A stretch of 64,000 nucleotides of DNA. Source: Pseudomonas vranovensis DSM 16006 (lineage in GTDB: Bacteria > Pseudomonadota > Gammaproteobacteria > Pseudomonadales > Pseudomonadaceae). A program made the translations under genes and the position numbers. Positions within the stretch are counted from its first letter, which is position 1. Each line of letters begins with the position of its first letter. Under the pieces are notes generated by a model. That model made no database searches and was not told the DNA's origin. It was given only the letters and a program-made list of their open reading frames with translations. Positions 34,718 through 44,184 of this stretch are shown here, piece after piece. The stretch lies in NCBI RefSeq assembly GCF_000425805.1, contig NZ_AUED01000004.1, forward strand, positions 124,001 to 188,000, in the 5' to 3' direction.

Positions 34718-35299
34718 ATGTTCTCTCTGCCCCGTCTTCTGTTGGCCGCGCTCGCCTTTGTGAGCCTCTCGGCCCAGGCCAACTGGCACCTGGATGGCGA
34801 ATCGTCCCGCCTGTCGTTCATCTCCAGCAAAAATGGCGATACCGCCGAAGTTCACCGCTTCCTGGTATTGCACGGCAAGGTCGACCGCAAAGGCGCGGCC
34901 GAGCTGATGATCGAAATGGACTCCAACAGCAGCGGTGTGCCGCTGCGCGACGAGCGCATGCGCAAGGACCTGTTCGAGTTCGCGCGCTTCCCGGAGGCCA
35001 ATGTCTATGCGCAGATCGACCTGCGCCCGATCAACGACCTGGCCAATGGTGCCCAGGTTGAGCTGCGCCTGCCGGTGACCGTCAAGCTGCACGGCAAGGA
35101 GCACAGCTACAACGCCTTGCTGCTGGCTACGCGCCTGGATGAGCGGCGCTTCCAGGTGGTGACCCTGGAACCGCTGATGGTGCGCGCCGAAGACTTCGAT
35201 CTGGTGCCGGGCCTTGAAGCGCTGCGCAAGATGGCCGGACTCAAATCCATCAGCCCCTCGGTGCCGGTGTCTGCGGTGCTGATCTTCACGGCGCGCTGA
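34718..35299 (+). CDS. YceI-family periplasmic lipid-binding protein
   Basis: A 193-residue secreted protein with signal peptide (LLLAALAFVSLSAQA-NW) and a YceI lipocalin-like barrel: WHLDGESSRLSFISSKNGDTAEVHRF at the start, PLRDERMRKDLFEFARFPEANVYA in the middle and VTVKLHGKEHSYNALLL further on. The fold binds isoprenoid chains; in other bacteria it is alkali- or stress-inducible. The start is ATG 34718. It is 1 nt from the phospholipase-D-type gene downstream, implying co-translation. Confidence 0.88.
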   Translation: MFSLPRLLLAALAFVSLSAQANWHLDGESSRLSFISSKNGDTAEVHRFLVLHGKVDRKGAAELMIEMDSNSSGVPLRDERMRKDLFEFARFPEANVYAQIDLRPINDLANGAQVELRLPVTVKLHGKEHSYNALLLATRLDERRFQVVTLEPLMVRAEDFDLVPGLEALRKMAGLKSISPSVPVSAVLIFTAR

Positions 35300-35300
35300 T

Positions 35301-36458
35301 ATGGCCGGACCGGTCTTCCCCTGGCGAGACGGCAACCGGTTCGAGTTATTGATCGACGGCCCCGAGTTTTTCCCCCGCATGCTCACCGCTATTGTGCGGG
35401 CCGAGCAGCAGGTCGATCTGGAGTTGTACCTGGTAGAGGCGGGCGCCTGTGCCGAGGCCATGGTGCAAGTATTGGTGAATGCCGCCGAACGCGGCGTACA
35501 GGTGCGTTGCCTGTTCGATGACTACGGCGCCCTGGCCTTCACCCTCAGCCTTCGCCAGCGCCTGATCGCGGCTGGCGTGGAGCTGCGCTGGTACAACCGT
35601 CTGCGCTGGCGCCGCGGCTTTCGCAACCTCTATCGTGATCACCGCAAGTTGCTTCTGGTTGATCAGTCCTGGGCGGTGGTGGGCGGTACCGGTGTCACTG
35701 ACCAGTTCTGGGTACCGGACGAGGACGTCAGCGAATGGCACGAAGTGATGGTGCAGATGGAAGGGCCGCTGGTAGCCGACTGGCAGATGCTCTTCGATCG
35801 CCAGTGGCGCGCCAACCTGCGTCGCACCGCCTGGCGCCCACCCACTCATTTCGGCTTGCCGCGCTTGCCCCATGTGCCCGACAGCGGCCAGGGCATGGGC
35901 CGAGTGGCCTATGCAGATGCCCGTCAGCATCGGGATATCCTGCAGTCACTGGTGCGGGCGTTGAACAGCGGTCAACGACGGATCTGGTTGGCCACTCCGT
36001 ATTTCCTGCCGACCTGGAAAGTGCGTCGGTCCCTGCGTCGTGCAGCGGCCAGGGGGGTGGATGTGCGCCTGTTGCTGACCGGTCCGCGCACCGATCACCC
36101 TTCGGTACGCTATGCAGGGCATCGCTATTACCCGCGGCTGCTGCGTGCCGGGGTGACCATCTATGAGTACCAGCCGTGCTTCCTGCACCTGAAAATGGTA
36201 CTGGTGGACGACTGGGTCAGCATTGGCTCATGCAACTTCGACCACTGGAACCTGCGCTTCAACCTTGAGGCCAACGTCGAGGCATTGGACCCGCCGTTGA
36301 CGGCAGCGGTGGCGGCGAGCTTCGAGCGCGACTTTGCCCAGAGCCTGTGTATCGACCTTGAACACTGGCATGCGCGGCCGTTGTGGAAACGAGCGCAGCA
36401 GCGCTTGTGGGGGTGGCTGGATCGCTTGGTGGTCAACCTGCTGGATCGGCGGGATTGA
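35301..36458 (+). CDS. Phospholipase D / cardiolipin-synthase-like protein (ClsB type)
   Basis: A 385-residue enzyme with two HKD motifs: RDHRKLLLVDQSW (HxKx4D, near residue 114) and FLHLKMVLVDDWVSIGSCNFDHWN (near residue 296). This is the two-motif arrangement of ClsB-type cardiolipin synthases, which lack N-terminal membrane helices and join phosphatidylglycerol with another phospholipid. Other PLD-superfamily lipid enzymes cannot be excluded. It starts 1 nt after the YceI stop and ends at a strong terminator, so YceI and this gene form an operon. Confidence 0.88.
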   Translation: MAGPVFPWRDGNRFELLIDGPEFFPRMLTAIVRAEQQVDLELYLVEAGACAEAMVQVLVNAAERGVQVRCLFDDYGALAFTLSLRQRLIAAGVELRWYNRLRWRRGFRNLYRDHRKLLLVDQSWAVVGGTGVTDQFWVPDEDVSEWHEVMVQMEGPLVADWQMLFDRQWRANLRRTAWRPPTHFGLPRLPHVPDSGQGMGRVAYADARQHRDILQSLVRALNSGQRRIWLATPYFLPTWKVRRSLRRAAARGVDVRLLLTGPRTDHPSVRYAGHRYYPRLLRAGVTIYEYQPCFLHLKMVLVDDWVSIGSCNFDHWNLRFNLEANVEALDPPLTAAVAASFERDFAQSLCIDLEHWHARPLWKRAQQRLWGWLDRLVVNLLDRRD

Positions 36459-36472
36459 TGTAGGCGCGGGCA

Positions 36473-36509
36473 AAAAAAACGGCAGGGGTATGGCCCCTGC
36501 CGTTTTTTT
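36473..36509. terminator. Bidirectional terminator, PLD gene / fumarase
   Basis: ACGGCAGGGG and CCCCTGCCGT pair across TATGG, flanked by A and T runs. It lies between convergent genes and serves both. Confidence 0.92.
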
Positions 36510-36529
36510 ATCTTCGCAAACCTTGAGGT

Positions 36530-38053
36530 TTACTTCACTTCCACCGCCAGGCTCTGGGCGATCTTGTTTTGCCAGATCGCAGGACCAGTGATGTGTACCG
36601 ACTCACCATTGCTGTCGACAGCAACGGTCACCGGCATGTCCTTGACCTCGAACTCGTAGATCGCTTCCATGCCCAGTTCGGCAAAGGCCAGGACCTTGGA
36701 CTTCTTGATCGCCTGGGCGACCAGGTAGGCAGCGCCACCGACGGCCATCAGGTACACGGCCTTGTTGTCCTTGATCGCTTCGATGGCGGTCGGGCCACGC
36801 TCGGACTTGCCAATCATGCCCAGCAGGCCGGTCTGTTCAAGGATCTGGCGGGTGAACTTGTCCATCCGCGTAGCGGTGGTCGGACCGGCCGGGCCCACTA
36901 CTTCGTCGCCTACCGGATCAACCGGGCCAACGTAGTAGATGAAGCGACCCTTGAGGTCGACCGGCAGTTCCTCGCCCTTGTTGAGCATCTCGACCATGCG
37001 CTTGTGCGCAGCGTCGCGACCGGTGAGCATCTTGCCGTTGAGCAGGATGGTCTCGCCCGGCTTCCAGCTCTGTACGTCTTCCGGGGTCAGGGTGTCGAGG
37101 TTGACGCGGCGAGCCGATGGACCCGCTTCCCAGACGATTTCCGGGTAAGCGTCCAGCGACGGCGCTTCCAGGTCGGCCGGGCCCGAGCCGTCGAGCACGA
37201 AGTGGGCGTGACGGGTGGCGGCACAGTTGGGGATCATGCACACCGGCAACGAGGCGGCGTGAGTCGGGTAGTCCATGATCTTGACGTCGAGCACGGTGGT
37301 CAGGCCGCCCAGGCCCTGGGCACCGATGCCCAGCTGGTTGACCTTCTCGAACAGCTCCAGGCGGATCTCTTCGATTCGGTTCTGCGGGCCACGGGCCTTG
37401 AGCTCGTGAATGTCGATGGATTCCATCAACACTTCCTTGGCCATGACCGCGGCTTTCTCGGCGGTACCGCCGATGCCGATGCCGAGCATGCCTGGTGGGC
37501 ACCAGCCAGCACCCATGGTCGGAACGGTCTTCAGTACCCAGTCGACGATCGAGTCGGACGGGTTGAGCATGGCCATTTTCGACTTGTTCTCGGAACCGCC
37601 GCCCTTGGCCGCCACGTCCACTTCCACGGTATTGCCCGGGACGATGGAGTAGTGGATGACCGCCGGGGTGTTGTCCTTGGTGTTCTTGCGCGCACCTGCC
37701 GGGTCGGCAAGGATGGACGCACGCAGGACGTTCTCTGGCAGGTTGTAGGCGCGGCGCACGCCTTCGTTGATCATGTCGTCCAGGCTCATGGTCGCGCCAT
37801 CCCAGCGCACGTCCATGCCCACGCGCACGAACACGGTGACGATACCGGTGTCCTGGCAGATCGGGCGGTGGCCGGTGGCGCACATGCGCGAGTTGATCAG
37901 GATCTGGGCGATGGAGTCGCGCGCGGCAGGCGACTCTTCACGCAGGTAGGCCTCATGCATGGCCTGGATGAAGTCAACGGGGTGGTAGTACGAAATGAAC
38001 TGCAGGGCGTCGGCAACGCTCTGAATCAGGTCGTCTTGCTTGATCACGGTCAT
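36530..38053 (-). CDS. fumA: Class I [4Fe-4S] fumarate hydratase
   Basis: A 507-residue cytosolic hydro-lyase for fumarate to L-malate in the TCA cycle. Oxygen-sensitive class I type: Cys ligands in SRMCATGHRPICQDTG, in GAGWCPPGMLGIGIGGT and in MIPNCAATRHAHF are consistent with a [4Fe-4S] cluster, and the C-terminal DPVGDEVVGPAGPTTATRMDKFT contributes to the active site. N- and C-terminal parts are fused in one chain. The start is ATG 38053 behind GAGGAG. It is divergent from the ferredoxin-reductase gene and ends at a shared terminator. Confidence 0.95.
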   Translation of the reverse strand: MTVIKQDDLIQSVADALQFISYYHPVDFIQAMHEAYLREESPAARDSIAQILINSRMCATGHRPICQDTGIVTVFVRVGMDVRWDGATMSLDDMINEGVRRAYNLPENVLRASILADPAGARKNTKDNTPAVIHYSIVPGNTVEVDVAAKGGGSENKSKMAMLNPSDSIVDWVLKTVPTMGAGWCPPGMLGIGIGGTAEKAAVMAKEVLMESIDIHELKARGPQNRIEEIRLELFEKVNQLGIGAQGLGGLTTVLDVKIMDYPTHAASLPVCMIPNCAATRHAHFVLDGSGPADLEAPSLDAYPEIVWEAGPSARRVNLDTLTPEDVQSWKPGETILLNGKMLTGRDAAHKRMVEMLNKGEELPVDLKGRFIYYVGPVDPVGDEVVGPAGPTTATRMDKFTRQILEQTGLLGMIGKSERGPTAIEAIKDNKAVYLMAVGGAAYLVAQAIKKSKVLAFAELGMEAIYEFEVKDMPVTVAVDSNGESVHITGPAIWQNKIAQSLAVEVK

Positions 38054-38321
38054 GCAGCGCGCTCCTCTTAAAGACGGGAACATTCAATAAGGTATTCCGA
38101 CGCGGACAGGCCGAGGTGTCGAAACGACCTTTCACGGCGCGACGACGGACAGGCCGGCGGCGCAAAAAGGCGCGGCAGTATAGCGCGCATCCGTGCCCGG
38201 CACACCTGCGAGTGGTCTGGACGAAGGTCGGCTGCCGGTGGGCACCCTTTTTGCGTGCCAGCGCGGGGCTTTGCCCCTAAAGTGGCGGTTGGCCATGGTG
38301 ATTGCGAGCGGGAGACGATCA

Positions 38322-39260
38322 ATGCCTGAACTCTGTGTGGGCGAGCGCTGCTGGACGGTGCCGGCGGGCAGCAACCTGCTCGACGCGCTGAACGGCGGTG
38401 GATGCTTGGTGCCCTACAGTTGTCGGGCCGGTAGCTGCCACGCCTGCCTGGTGCGCTGCCTTGACGGCGAGCCGGGCGATGCGTTGCCCGGTGCCTTGGG
38501 TGCGGACAAGCGCGAGCAGGGCTGGCGCCTGGCCTGCCAGTGCCAGGTTGTAGATGACCTGCGGGTGGCGGTGTTCGATCCGCAGCACGACGGGTTGCCG
38601 GCTCGTGTAAGTGAGGTGCAGTGGCTGAGCGCCGGGGTATTGCGCCTGCGTCTGCAGCCTGAGCGCCCCTTGCGCTACCGGGCCGGGCAGCACCTGGTGC
38701 TGTGGAGTGCGCAGGGTGTGGCCCGGCCGTACTCGTTGGCCAGCATGCCCGGCGAAGAGCCATTTCTGGAGTTTCACCTCGATTGTCGCCATCCCGGTGC
38801 CTTCTGTGACGAGGCGCGTCAGTTGCAGGCCGGTGACGCAGTGCGGCTGGGCGAGCTGCGAGGCGGGGCGCTGCACTACGATGCCGACTGGCAGGAGCGC
38901 CCGCTGTGGTTGCTGGCAGCGGGCACGGGGTTGGCGCCGCTCTGGGGCATTGCGCGCGAGGCCTTGCGCCAGGAGCACCACGGGCCGATGCGGTTGTTGC
39001 ACCTGGCCCACGACAATCAGGCGCACTACCTGGCTGGCGAGCTTGCAGCGCTGGCTGGGCGCCATCCGCAACTTCAGGTCGAACTGTTGACCCCGCAGAC
39101 GCTGCCCCAGGCGCTGGCAGCCTTGCGGTTGCAATCCAGGCAGACCATTGCGCTGGCGTGTGGCTCGCCCGCCAGCGTCGAGCAATTTGCCCGCCGATTG
39201 TTCCTGGCCGGCTTGCCGCGCAACCAGCTGTTCGCCGATACGTTCACAGGCCGCGCCTGA
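38322..39260 (+). CDS. 2Fe-2S ferredoxin / flavin reductase fusion protein
   Basis: A 312-residue electron-transfer protein. The N-terminal plant-type 2Fe-2S ferredoxin domain (about 1-85) has Cys ligands in YSCRAGSCHACLVRC and the last in ACQCQV. The rest is a ferredoxin-reductase FAD domain (GQHLVLWSAQGVARPYSLASMP) and NAD(P) domain (LLAAGTGLAPLWGIAREAL; ACGSPASVEQFARR). The order resembles the reductase component of oxygenases, but no oxygenase gene is nearby. The start is ATG 38322 behind GGGAG. Convergent with pykA across a terminator. Confidence 0.85.
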   Translation: MPELCVGERCWTVPAGSNLLDALNGGGCLVPYSCRAGSCHACLVRCLDGEPGDALPGALGADKREQGWRLACQCQVVDDLRVAVFDPQHDGLPARVSEVQWLSAGVLRLRLQPERPLRYRAGQHLVLWSAQGVARPYSLASMPGEEPFLEFHLDCRHPGAFCDEARQLQAGDAVRLGELRGGALHYDADWQERPLWLLAAGTGLAPLWGIAREALRQEHHGPMRLLHLAHDNQAHYLAGELAALAGRHPQLQVELLTPQTLPQALAALRLQSRQTIALACGSPASVEQFARRLFLAGLPRNQLFADTFTGRA

Positions 39261-39274
39261 ACGGCAGGCATAAA

Positions 39275-39300
39275 AAAACCGCAGCACAGGCTGCGGTTTT
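39275..39300. terminator. Bidirectional terminator, ferredoxin reductase / pykA
   Basis: AAAACCGCAG and CTGCGGTTTT pair across CACAGG between convergent genes. Confidence 0.88.
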
Positions 39301-39318
39301 CAGGCTGCGAAGGCCTGA

Positions 39319-40770
39319 TCAGACCAGCGAATCACCGACATGCAGGATCTTCATGCCGTTGGTGCCACCGATGGTGTGGTAGCTGTCGCCTTTGGTCAGG
39401 ATCACCCAGTCACCTGGCTCGACCAGGCCGCGCTTGAGCAGCTCGTCCACCGCCGCCTGGCTGACTTTTTCCGCCGGCAGGGCCGCCGGGTCGAAGGCAA
39501 TCGGGTAGACGCCGCGGAACATCGAGGCGCGTGCCTGGGTGGCGCGGTGCGGGGACAGGGCGAAGATCGGCACGTGCGAACGCAGGCGCGACATGATCAG
39601 CGGGGTGTAGCCACTTTCGGTGAGGGCGATGATCGCCTTGACGCCTGGGAAGTGGTTGGCCGTGTACATGGCTGCCAGGGCGATGCTTTCGTCGCAACGC
39701 TCGAAGCGGGTGTGCAGGCGGTGGCTGGACTTCTGGTTGGTCGGGTGCTTTTCAGCGCCCTGGCAGATGCGGGCCATGGCCTGTACGGCTTCGATCGGGT
39801 AGGCGCCGGCGGCGCTTTCGGCCGAGAGCATGACCGCATCGGTGTTATCCAGCACGGCGTTGGCGACGTCCGACACTTCGGCGCGGGTCGGCATCGGGTT
39901 CTGGATCATCGACTCCATCATCTGGGTGGCGACGATCACGGCCTTGTTGTTGCGGCGGGCGTGCTGAATGATCTTTTTCTGGATCGCGATCAGCTCGGCG
40001 TCGCCGATCTCTACGCCCAGGTCACCACGGGCAACCATTACTGCGTCACTGGCGGCGATCAGGCCGTCGAGGGTTTCATCGTCGGCGACCGCTTCGGCGC
40101 GCTCGATCTTGGCCACCAGCCAGGCGCTGCCACCGGCTTCGTCACGCAGGCGACGGGCGTATTCCATGTCGCTTGCGTCACGCGGGAAGGAAACGGCCAG
40201 GTAGTCCAGGTCCATTTCTGCAGCCAGCTTGATGTCGGCCTTGTCTTTTTCAGTCAGGGCAGGAGCGGTCAAGCCGCCACCTTTACGGTTGATGCCTTTG
40301 TGGTCGGATAGCGGACCGCCGATCAATACCGAGCAGTGCAGGGAGTCGGCAGTGGCGGTTTCAACACGCATCACCACGCGGCCGTCGTCGAGCAGCAACT
40401 CGTCGCCGACGCCGCAATCCTTGACCAGGTCCGGATAGTCGATACCGACGATTTCCTGGGTACCTGCGGTCAGCGGGTGAGCGGTGGAGAAGGTGAAGCG
40501 ATCACCGACTTTGAGTTCGATGCGCTTGTTGGCGAATTTGGCAATACGAATCTTCGGACCTTGCAGGTCGCCCAGCAGCGCCACGTGGCGACCCAGGCGC
40601 GCAGCGATCTCTCGGATCAGGCGGGCGCGGGCTTTATGCTCATCGGGGGTGCCGTGAGAGAAGTTCAGGCGGGCGACATCCAGGCCGGCAAGGATCAGTT
40701 GCTCGATAACTTCCGGCGAGTTGCTGGCGGGGCCAAGGGTGGCGACGATTTTGGTACGGCGGATGGTCAT
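39319..40770 (-). CDS. pykA: Pyruvate kinase (PykA)
   Basis: A 483-residue glycolytic enzyme that makes pyruvate and ATP from phosphoenolpyruvate and ADP. Hallmarks: N-terminal RRTKIVATLGPASNSPEVIEQLI, K/Mg site in VARLNFSHGTPDEH, active-site VAKIERAEAVADDETLDGLIAASDAVMVARGDLGVEIG and ATQMMESMIQNPMPTRAEVSDVANAVLDNTDAVMLSAE. The C-terminal domain binds sugar-phosphate effectors. It is the PykA (type II) form of Pseudomonas. Single-gene unit. Confidence 0.97.
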   Translation of the reverse strand: MTIRRTKIVATLGPASNSPEVIEQLILAGLDVARLNFSHGTPDEHKARARLIREIAARLGRHVALLGDLQGPKIRIAKFANKRIELKVGDRFTFSTAHPLTAGTQEIVGIDYPDLVKDCGVGDELLLDDGRVVMRVETATADSLHCSVLIGGPLSDHKGINRKGGGLTAPALTEKDKADIKLAAEMDLDYLAVSFPRDASDMEYARRLRDEAGGSAWLVAKIERAEAVADDETLDGLIAASDAVMVARGDLGVEIGDAELIAIQKKIIQHARRNNKAVIVATQMMESMIQNPMPTRAEVSDVANAVLDNTDAVMLSAESAAGAYPIEAVQAMARICQGAEKHPTNQKSSHRLHTRFERCDESIALAAMYTANHFPGVKAIIALTESGYTPLIMSRLRSHVPIFALSPHRATQARASMFRGVYPIAFDPAALPAEKVSQAAVDELLKRGLVEPGDWVILTKGDSYHTIGGTNGMKILHVGDSLV

Positions 40771-40924
40771 GCACAGACTCCTATAGTGAAGCGCAGCGAA
40801 AGGCTACTCTGGAATTTCGCTGTAGTCATTGTTCCTTTGCACTACCTGCCCGCAGGCCAGGGGGGCGTTTGAACGGTGCCAGGCTTTGGCAGCGACTTCA
40901 AATGCAAGTGGAGACGATGTAGCC

Positions 40925-40985
40925 GCTGGCGATTGCCTGCGATCGACCGCGCAGCGGTCGTGGTTCACGACAGTTGCGCCTACAG
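40925..40985. repeat. Intergenic repeat, copy of the 27.3-kb family
   Basis: CTGCGATCGACCGCGCAGCGG, inverted relative to the copy at 27268-27355, is the same family. Hairpin pairing GACCGC/GCGGTC is perfect. The copy sits between pykA and the lipoprotein gene. Confidence 0.6.
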
Positions 40986-41032
40986 AATTTCAGGGTTGGG
41001 CCGATACACTGTCCATTGAAGGAGATTCCCCC

Positions 41033-41419
41033 ATGCGAGCCTTGATTGTTCTAGCCCTGGCCACCAGTGTCGTTGGCTGCACCCGCTGGTCGATGGACCA
41101 TCACCTGAACAATGCCTACCGCGCCTATGATCGCGGCGATTGCGAGAAGGTGATGCTTGAACTGTCCCAGGTCGACCGTACCAGCCGCGCCCGGCCGTTC
41201 ATTCATCCGGAAGTGTCGATGCTGCGAGGCCAGTGCCTGGAGCGTCAGAAGCTTTATGTCGATGCGGCGCAGACCTACCTGTACCTCATCCAGCGCTACC
41301 CGCAGAACGAATACGCCTACCGTGCCCGGGCTCGTTTGCAGACCCTGGAGCAGTTGGGCCACTTCCGCAGTGGCGAGACGGCCATTGCCCGTCCCACCAC
41401 GACTACGCCTTGGCGTTAA
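41033..41419 (+). CDS. TPR-like small outer-membrane lipoprotein
   Basis: A 128-residue exported lipoprotein. The lipobox VVGC puts the acylated Cys at position 16 (LALATSVVGC-TRW). The mature part has a helix-turn-helix repeat pattern (NNAYRAYDRGDCEKVMLELSQV; LERQKLYVDAAQTYLYLIQRYPQNEYAYRARARLQTL) like tetratricopeptide units. Function unknown; conserved in Pseudomonas at this site. The start is ATG 41033, with GAAGGAG 8 nt upstream. Confidence 0.85.
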   Translation: MRALIVLALATSVVGCTRWSMDHHLNNAYRAYDRGDCEKVMLELSQVDRTSRARPFIHPEVSMLRGQCLERQKLYVDAAQTYLYLIQRYPQNEYAYRARARLQTLEQLGHFRSGETAIARPTTTTPWR

Positions 41420-41545
41420 TACCAATGTGTGTCCTCGCGGCTGTGACGCAGGGGTAGGATTGGACTAAGCTTGAAGGTGACGTATCCGCGTTCCAGCCGC
41501 ACTAGCGCGGCCCTGCTATAAGGGTCTTCGACAGCGATTCCGACC

Positions 41546-41905
41546 ATGCTTCACGAGCGCCACATCGAGCGTCATCAGCTCCCTTACTACCTCAAGGTCT
41601 TCAACCGCTTTACCGACCAGCCCATTGGCTACCTGGGGAACGTGTCCGAAGACGGCCTGATGCTGATCAGCCAGCTACGGATGCTGATCGGCCCGGATTT
41701 CGAGTTGCAACTCAAAGTGCCTGGCCATGATGGTGAGCTGCACCTGATCGACCTCACCGCCAGTTGCCTGTGGAGCCATGAAGACCAGACGCCGGGTCAC
41801 TATGATTCCGGGTTCATGTTGTTGCAGGCCCCGCGTGAATACGCGCAGTTAGTCAAAGCCTTGCATCATTACTTCAGCTTTCTGCCGTTGAACGCTTCGG
41901 CCTGA
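41546..41905 (+). CDS. PilZ-domain c-di-GMP-binding protein
   Basis: A 119-residue single-domain protein. The PilZ consensus pair is visible: R-x3-R-like ERHIERHQLP at the N-terminus (residues 4-13) and N-x-S-x2-G in GNVSEDGLML (~32-38). It should bind c-di-GMP and relay it to a partner. The gene lies upstream of sbcB by 61 nt, in the same direction. The target is unknown; BifA, 20 kb away, lowers the ligand. Confidence 0.83.
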   Translation: MLHERHIERHQLPYYLKVFNRFTDQPIGYLGNVSEDGLMLISQLRMLIGPDFELQLKVPGHDGELHLIDLTASCLWSHEDQTPGHYDSGFMLLQAPREYAQLVKALHHYFSFLPLNASA

Positions 41906-41966
41906 GACTGGCCGTGACGGGCCAGTGGCCCTAGACTCTGGACGATCTTCTGTTCAGGAACGCCCC

Positions 41967-43397
41967 GTGAGCTCCAGCATCTTCTGGCACGACTACGAAA
42001 CCACTGGCATCAACCCGCGTTGCGATCGCCCCTTGCAAGTGGCCGGTGTGCGCACCGACCTCGAGCTGAACGAGATCGAGGCGCCAATCAACCTTTATTG
42101 CCAACCCAGCGACGATATCCTGCCGCATCCGGCGGCATGCCTGGTCACTGGTATTACCCCGGCACAACTGGCAAGCCAAGGCTTGAGCGAAGCCGAGTTC
42201 ATGACCCGTGTGCATGCCGAACTGGCGCGTCCAGGCACGTGCGGGGCGGGTTACAACAGTCTGCGCTTCGATGACGAAGTCACGCGCTACAGCCTGTACC
42301 GCAACTTTTTCGACCCCTACGCCCGCGAATGGCAGGGCGGCAACAGCCGCTGGGACCTGATCGATGTGGTGCGCACCGCCTATGCGCTGCGCCCTGACGG
42401 CATTGTCTGGCCTGAGCAGGAGGGGCGTACCAGTTTGCGCCTGGAACTTCTGACCGCTGCCAACGGTATTGACCATGGTCAGGCCCATGAGGCCCTCAGC
42501 GATGTAAGGGCAACCATTGCACTGGCAAAACTGATCCGCCAGAAACAGCCCAAGCTGTATGAGTGGCTGTTTCAATTACGCAGTAAACAGAAAGTCCTCG
42601 ATCAGGTTCGTCTACTCCAACCCCTGGTACATATTTCCGGACGTTTCTCTGCGGCGCGACATTATTTGGGTGTTGTCTTGCCGTTGGCCTGGCATCCACG
42701 CAACCGCAATGCCTTGATCGTCTGCGATCTGCAAATGGACCCGCAACCCTTGTTGCAGGAGGAAGGCGATGCATTGCGTCAGCGCTTATACACCCGGCGG
42801 GAAGAAATGCCTGAAGGGCAATTACCGGTTCCTCTGAAGTTGGTGCATATCAATCGCTGTCCGGTGGTGGCGCCGTTGAATGTATTGCGCCCTGAGGATC
42901 AACAGCGCCTGGGGCTGGATATGTCCTTGTTTGAAGTGCGGGCATCCGGCCTGGTGGCGGCGCAGGCAAATTGGCAGGACAAGTTGCAGACTATCTACAG
43001 CGAGGAGGCGTTTGCCCCGTGTGAAGATCCCGAGCAGCAGTTGTATGACGGATTTATTGGAGACCGTGATCGTCGCTTGTGCGAGCAAGTGCGTACGGTG
43101 GACCCGCATCAATTGGGGCAGGGGCACTGGATGTTCGATGACGAGCGATTGCCCGAATTACTGTTTCGTTACCGCGCCCGTAATTTTATCGAGACCTTGA
43201 ATGAACAGGAGCGTCAACGTTGGCAACTGTTTTGCCAGCAGCGCCTGACCAACCCTCAGATGGGCGCGCCCAACACGCTGGGCGATTTCGAGCAAGCCTT
43301 GCAGGGCTGCTGGGATCAGGCCGATGCCTCCCAGCGTGAGTTGCTCGGCCACTGGCGCACTCACGCCCAGGCGCTGAAGTTGCAGTTCGGTATTTAA
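41967..43397 (+). CDS. sbcB: Exodeoxyribonuclease I (SbcB)
   Basis: A 476-residue 3'-to-5' single-strand DNA exonuclease used in recombination and mismatch repair. DnaQ-type exonuclease motifs: WHDYETTG (motif I, D-x-E), the residue stretch YNSLRFDDEVTRYSLYRNFFDPY (motif II) and HGQAHEALSDVRATIALAKL (motif III, H...D). The rest is the SH3-like and C-terminal domain of ExoI. The start is GTG 41967, because AGGA lies 7-8 nt upstream and length then matches the family (476). Convergent with mvaT across a terminator. Confidence 0.95.
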   Translation: MSSSIFWHDYETTGINPRCDRPLQVAGVRTDLELNEIEAPINLYCQPSDDILPHPAACLVTGITPAQLASQGLSEAEFMTRVHAELARPGTCGAGYNSLRFDDEVTRYSLYRNFFDPYAREWQGGNSRWDLIDVVRTAYALRPDGIVWPEQEGRTSLRLELLTAANGIDHGQAHEALSDVRATIALAKLIRQKQPKLYEWLFQLRSKQKVLDQVRLLQPLVHISGRFSAARHYLGVVLPLAWHPRNRNALIVCDLQMDPQPLLQEEGDALRQRLYTRREEMPEGQLPVPLKLVHINRCPVVAPLNVLRPEDQQRLGLDMSLFEVRASGLVAAQANWQDKLQTIYSEEAFAPCEDPEQQLYDGFIGDRDRRLCEQVRTVDPHQLGQGHWMFDDERLPELLFRYRARNFIETLNEQERQRWQLFCQQRLTNPQMGAPNTLGDFEQALQGCWDQADASQRELLGHWRTHAQALKLQFGI

Positions 43398-43432
43398 GCG
43401 ATATTGAGCGGCCTGGTCAGACCCAATGAAAT

Positions 43433-43460
43433 AAAAAACGCCAGCATGCTGGCGTTTTTT
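43433..43460. terminator. Bidirectional terminator, sbcB / mvaT
   Basis: A perfect palindrome: AAAAAACGCCAGC and GCTGGCGTTTTTT across AT. It acts on both convergent transcripts. Confidence 0.93.
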
Positions 43461-43493
43461 AGTGGCGTAACATTTGGTCACGCGGTCGGGCAA

Positions 43494-43871
43494 TTAGCCC
43501 AACAGGGTTGCCCAGCTTTCAACCTCATCGCCACCCCACTTGGCTTTCCACTCTTTCAGGGTTTTGTGGTTGCCGCCTTTGGTTTCGATGACTTCACCGT
43601 TGTGCGGGTTTTTGTATTGCTTGACCTTGCGCGCGCGCTTGGTGCCGGTGGTTTTAACTGCGCCACGTGGGGCTTTGTTCAGTTTGGCTTCCGGGTCCAG
43701 CAGGGCAATGATGTCACGCAGCGACTTCGAATATTCGCCCATCAGTGCGCGCAGTTTGCCTTCAAATTCCAGTTCGGTTTTCAGCTTGTCGTCTTGCGAC
43801 AGGTTCTGCAAACGGGCCTGCAGTTCTTTGATGGCTTCTTCGGTGGCGCGATATTCGTTGATCAGGGACAT
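43494..43871 (-). CDS. mvaT: H-NS-like xenogeneic silencer MvaT (TurA)
   Basis: A 125-residue nucleoid protein. The N-terminal half is a coiled-coil oligomerisation region (MSLINEYRATEEAIKELQARLQNLSQDD), followed by a flexible linker and a DNA-binding C-terminus (KQYKNPHNGEVIETKGGNHKTLKEWKAKWG) with the conserved GGNHKTLKEWK of MvaT. It silences AT-rich DNA as H-NS does in enterics; P. putida calls the copy TurA. Gene context next to sbcB and purU is the P. aeruginosa order. Start ATG 43871. Confidence 0.96.
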   Translation of the reverse strand: MSLINEYRATEEAIKELQARLQNLSQDDKLKTELEFEGKLRALMGEYSKSLRDIIALLDPEAKLNKAPRGAVKTTGTKRARKVKQYKNPHNGEVIETKGGNHKTLKEWKAKWGGDEVESWATLLG

Positions 43872-44184
43872 GTGGCGTTCCTTGGGAATTGAGGTATCAG
43901 GTCGACAGTGGGCCAATAATAGTCAGAGCGTACTGCCAAGTAAACATTAAACTTGGCAATTAGCCGGTGCCGCGTTAAATCGACACGATAGATTTCATTA
44001 AGAAAAATTTACAAACTAAGACATTCGGATAATGCCTAACTTAACCGCCATGCAGCATGTAACGGGGGCTCGGGCCTGATGCGCTGCTGGCGGGCCGGGC
44101 GACAGGGCGCGTGCATTGCCTACTGCAGTTTTTCCGGGCACTCGCTAGAATGTGCGCCTTTGCGAAGTTTCTGGAGTCTCATTC
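43872..44184. promoter_or_regulatory. AT-rich divergent intergenic region mvaT / purU
   Basis: A 313-bp gap. The mvaT-proximal part (43910-44045) is AT-rich, with A- and T-runs and GATAGATTTCATTAAG, as expected for a promoter that MvaT itself could bind. The purU-proximal part is GC-rich. I see no gene, clear operator or terminator in it. Confidence 0.4.
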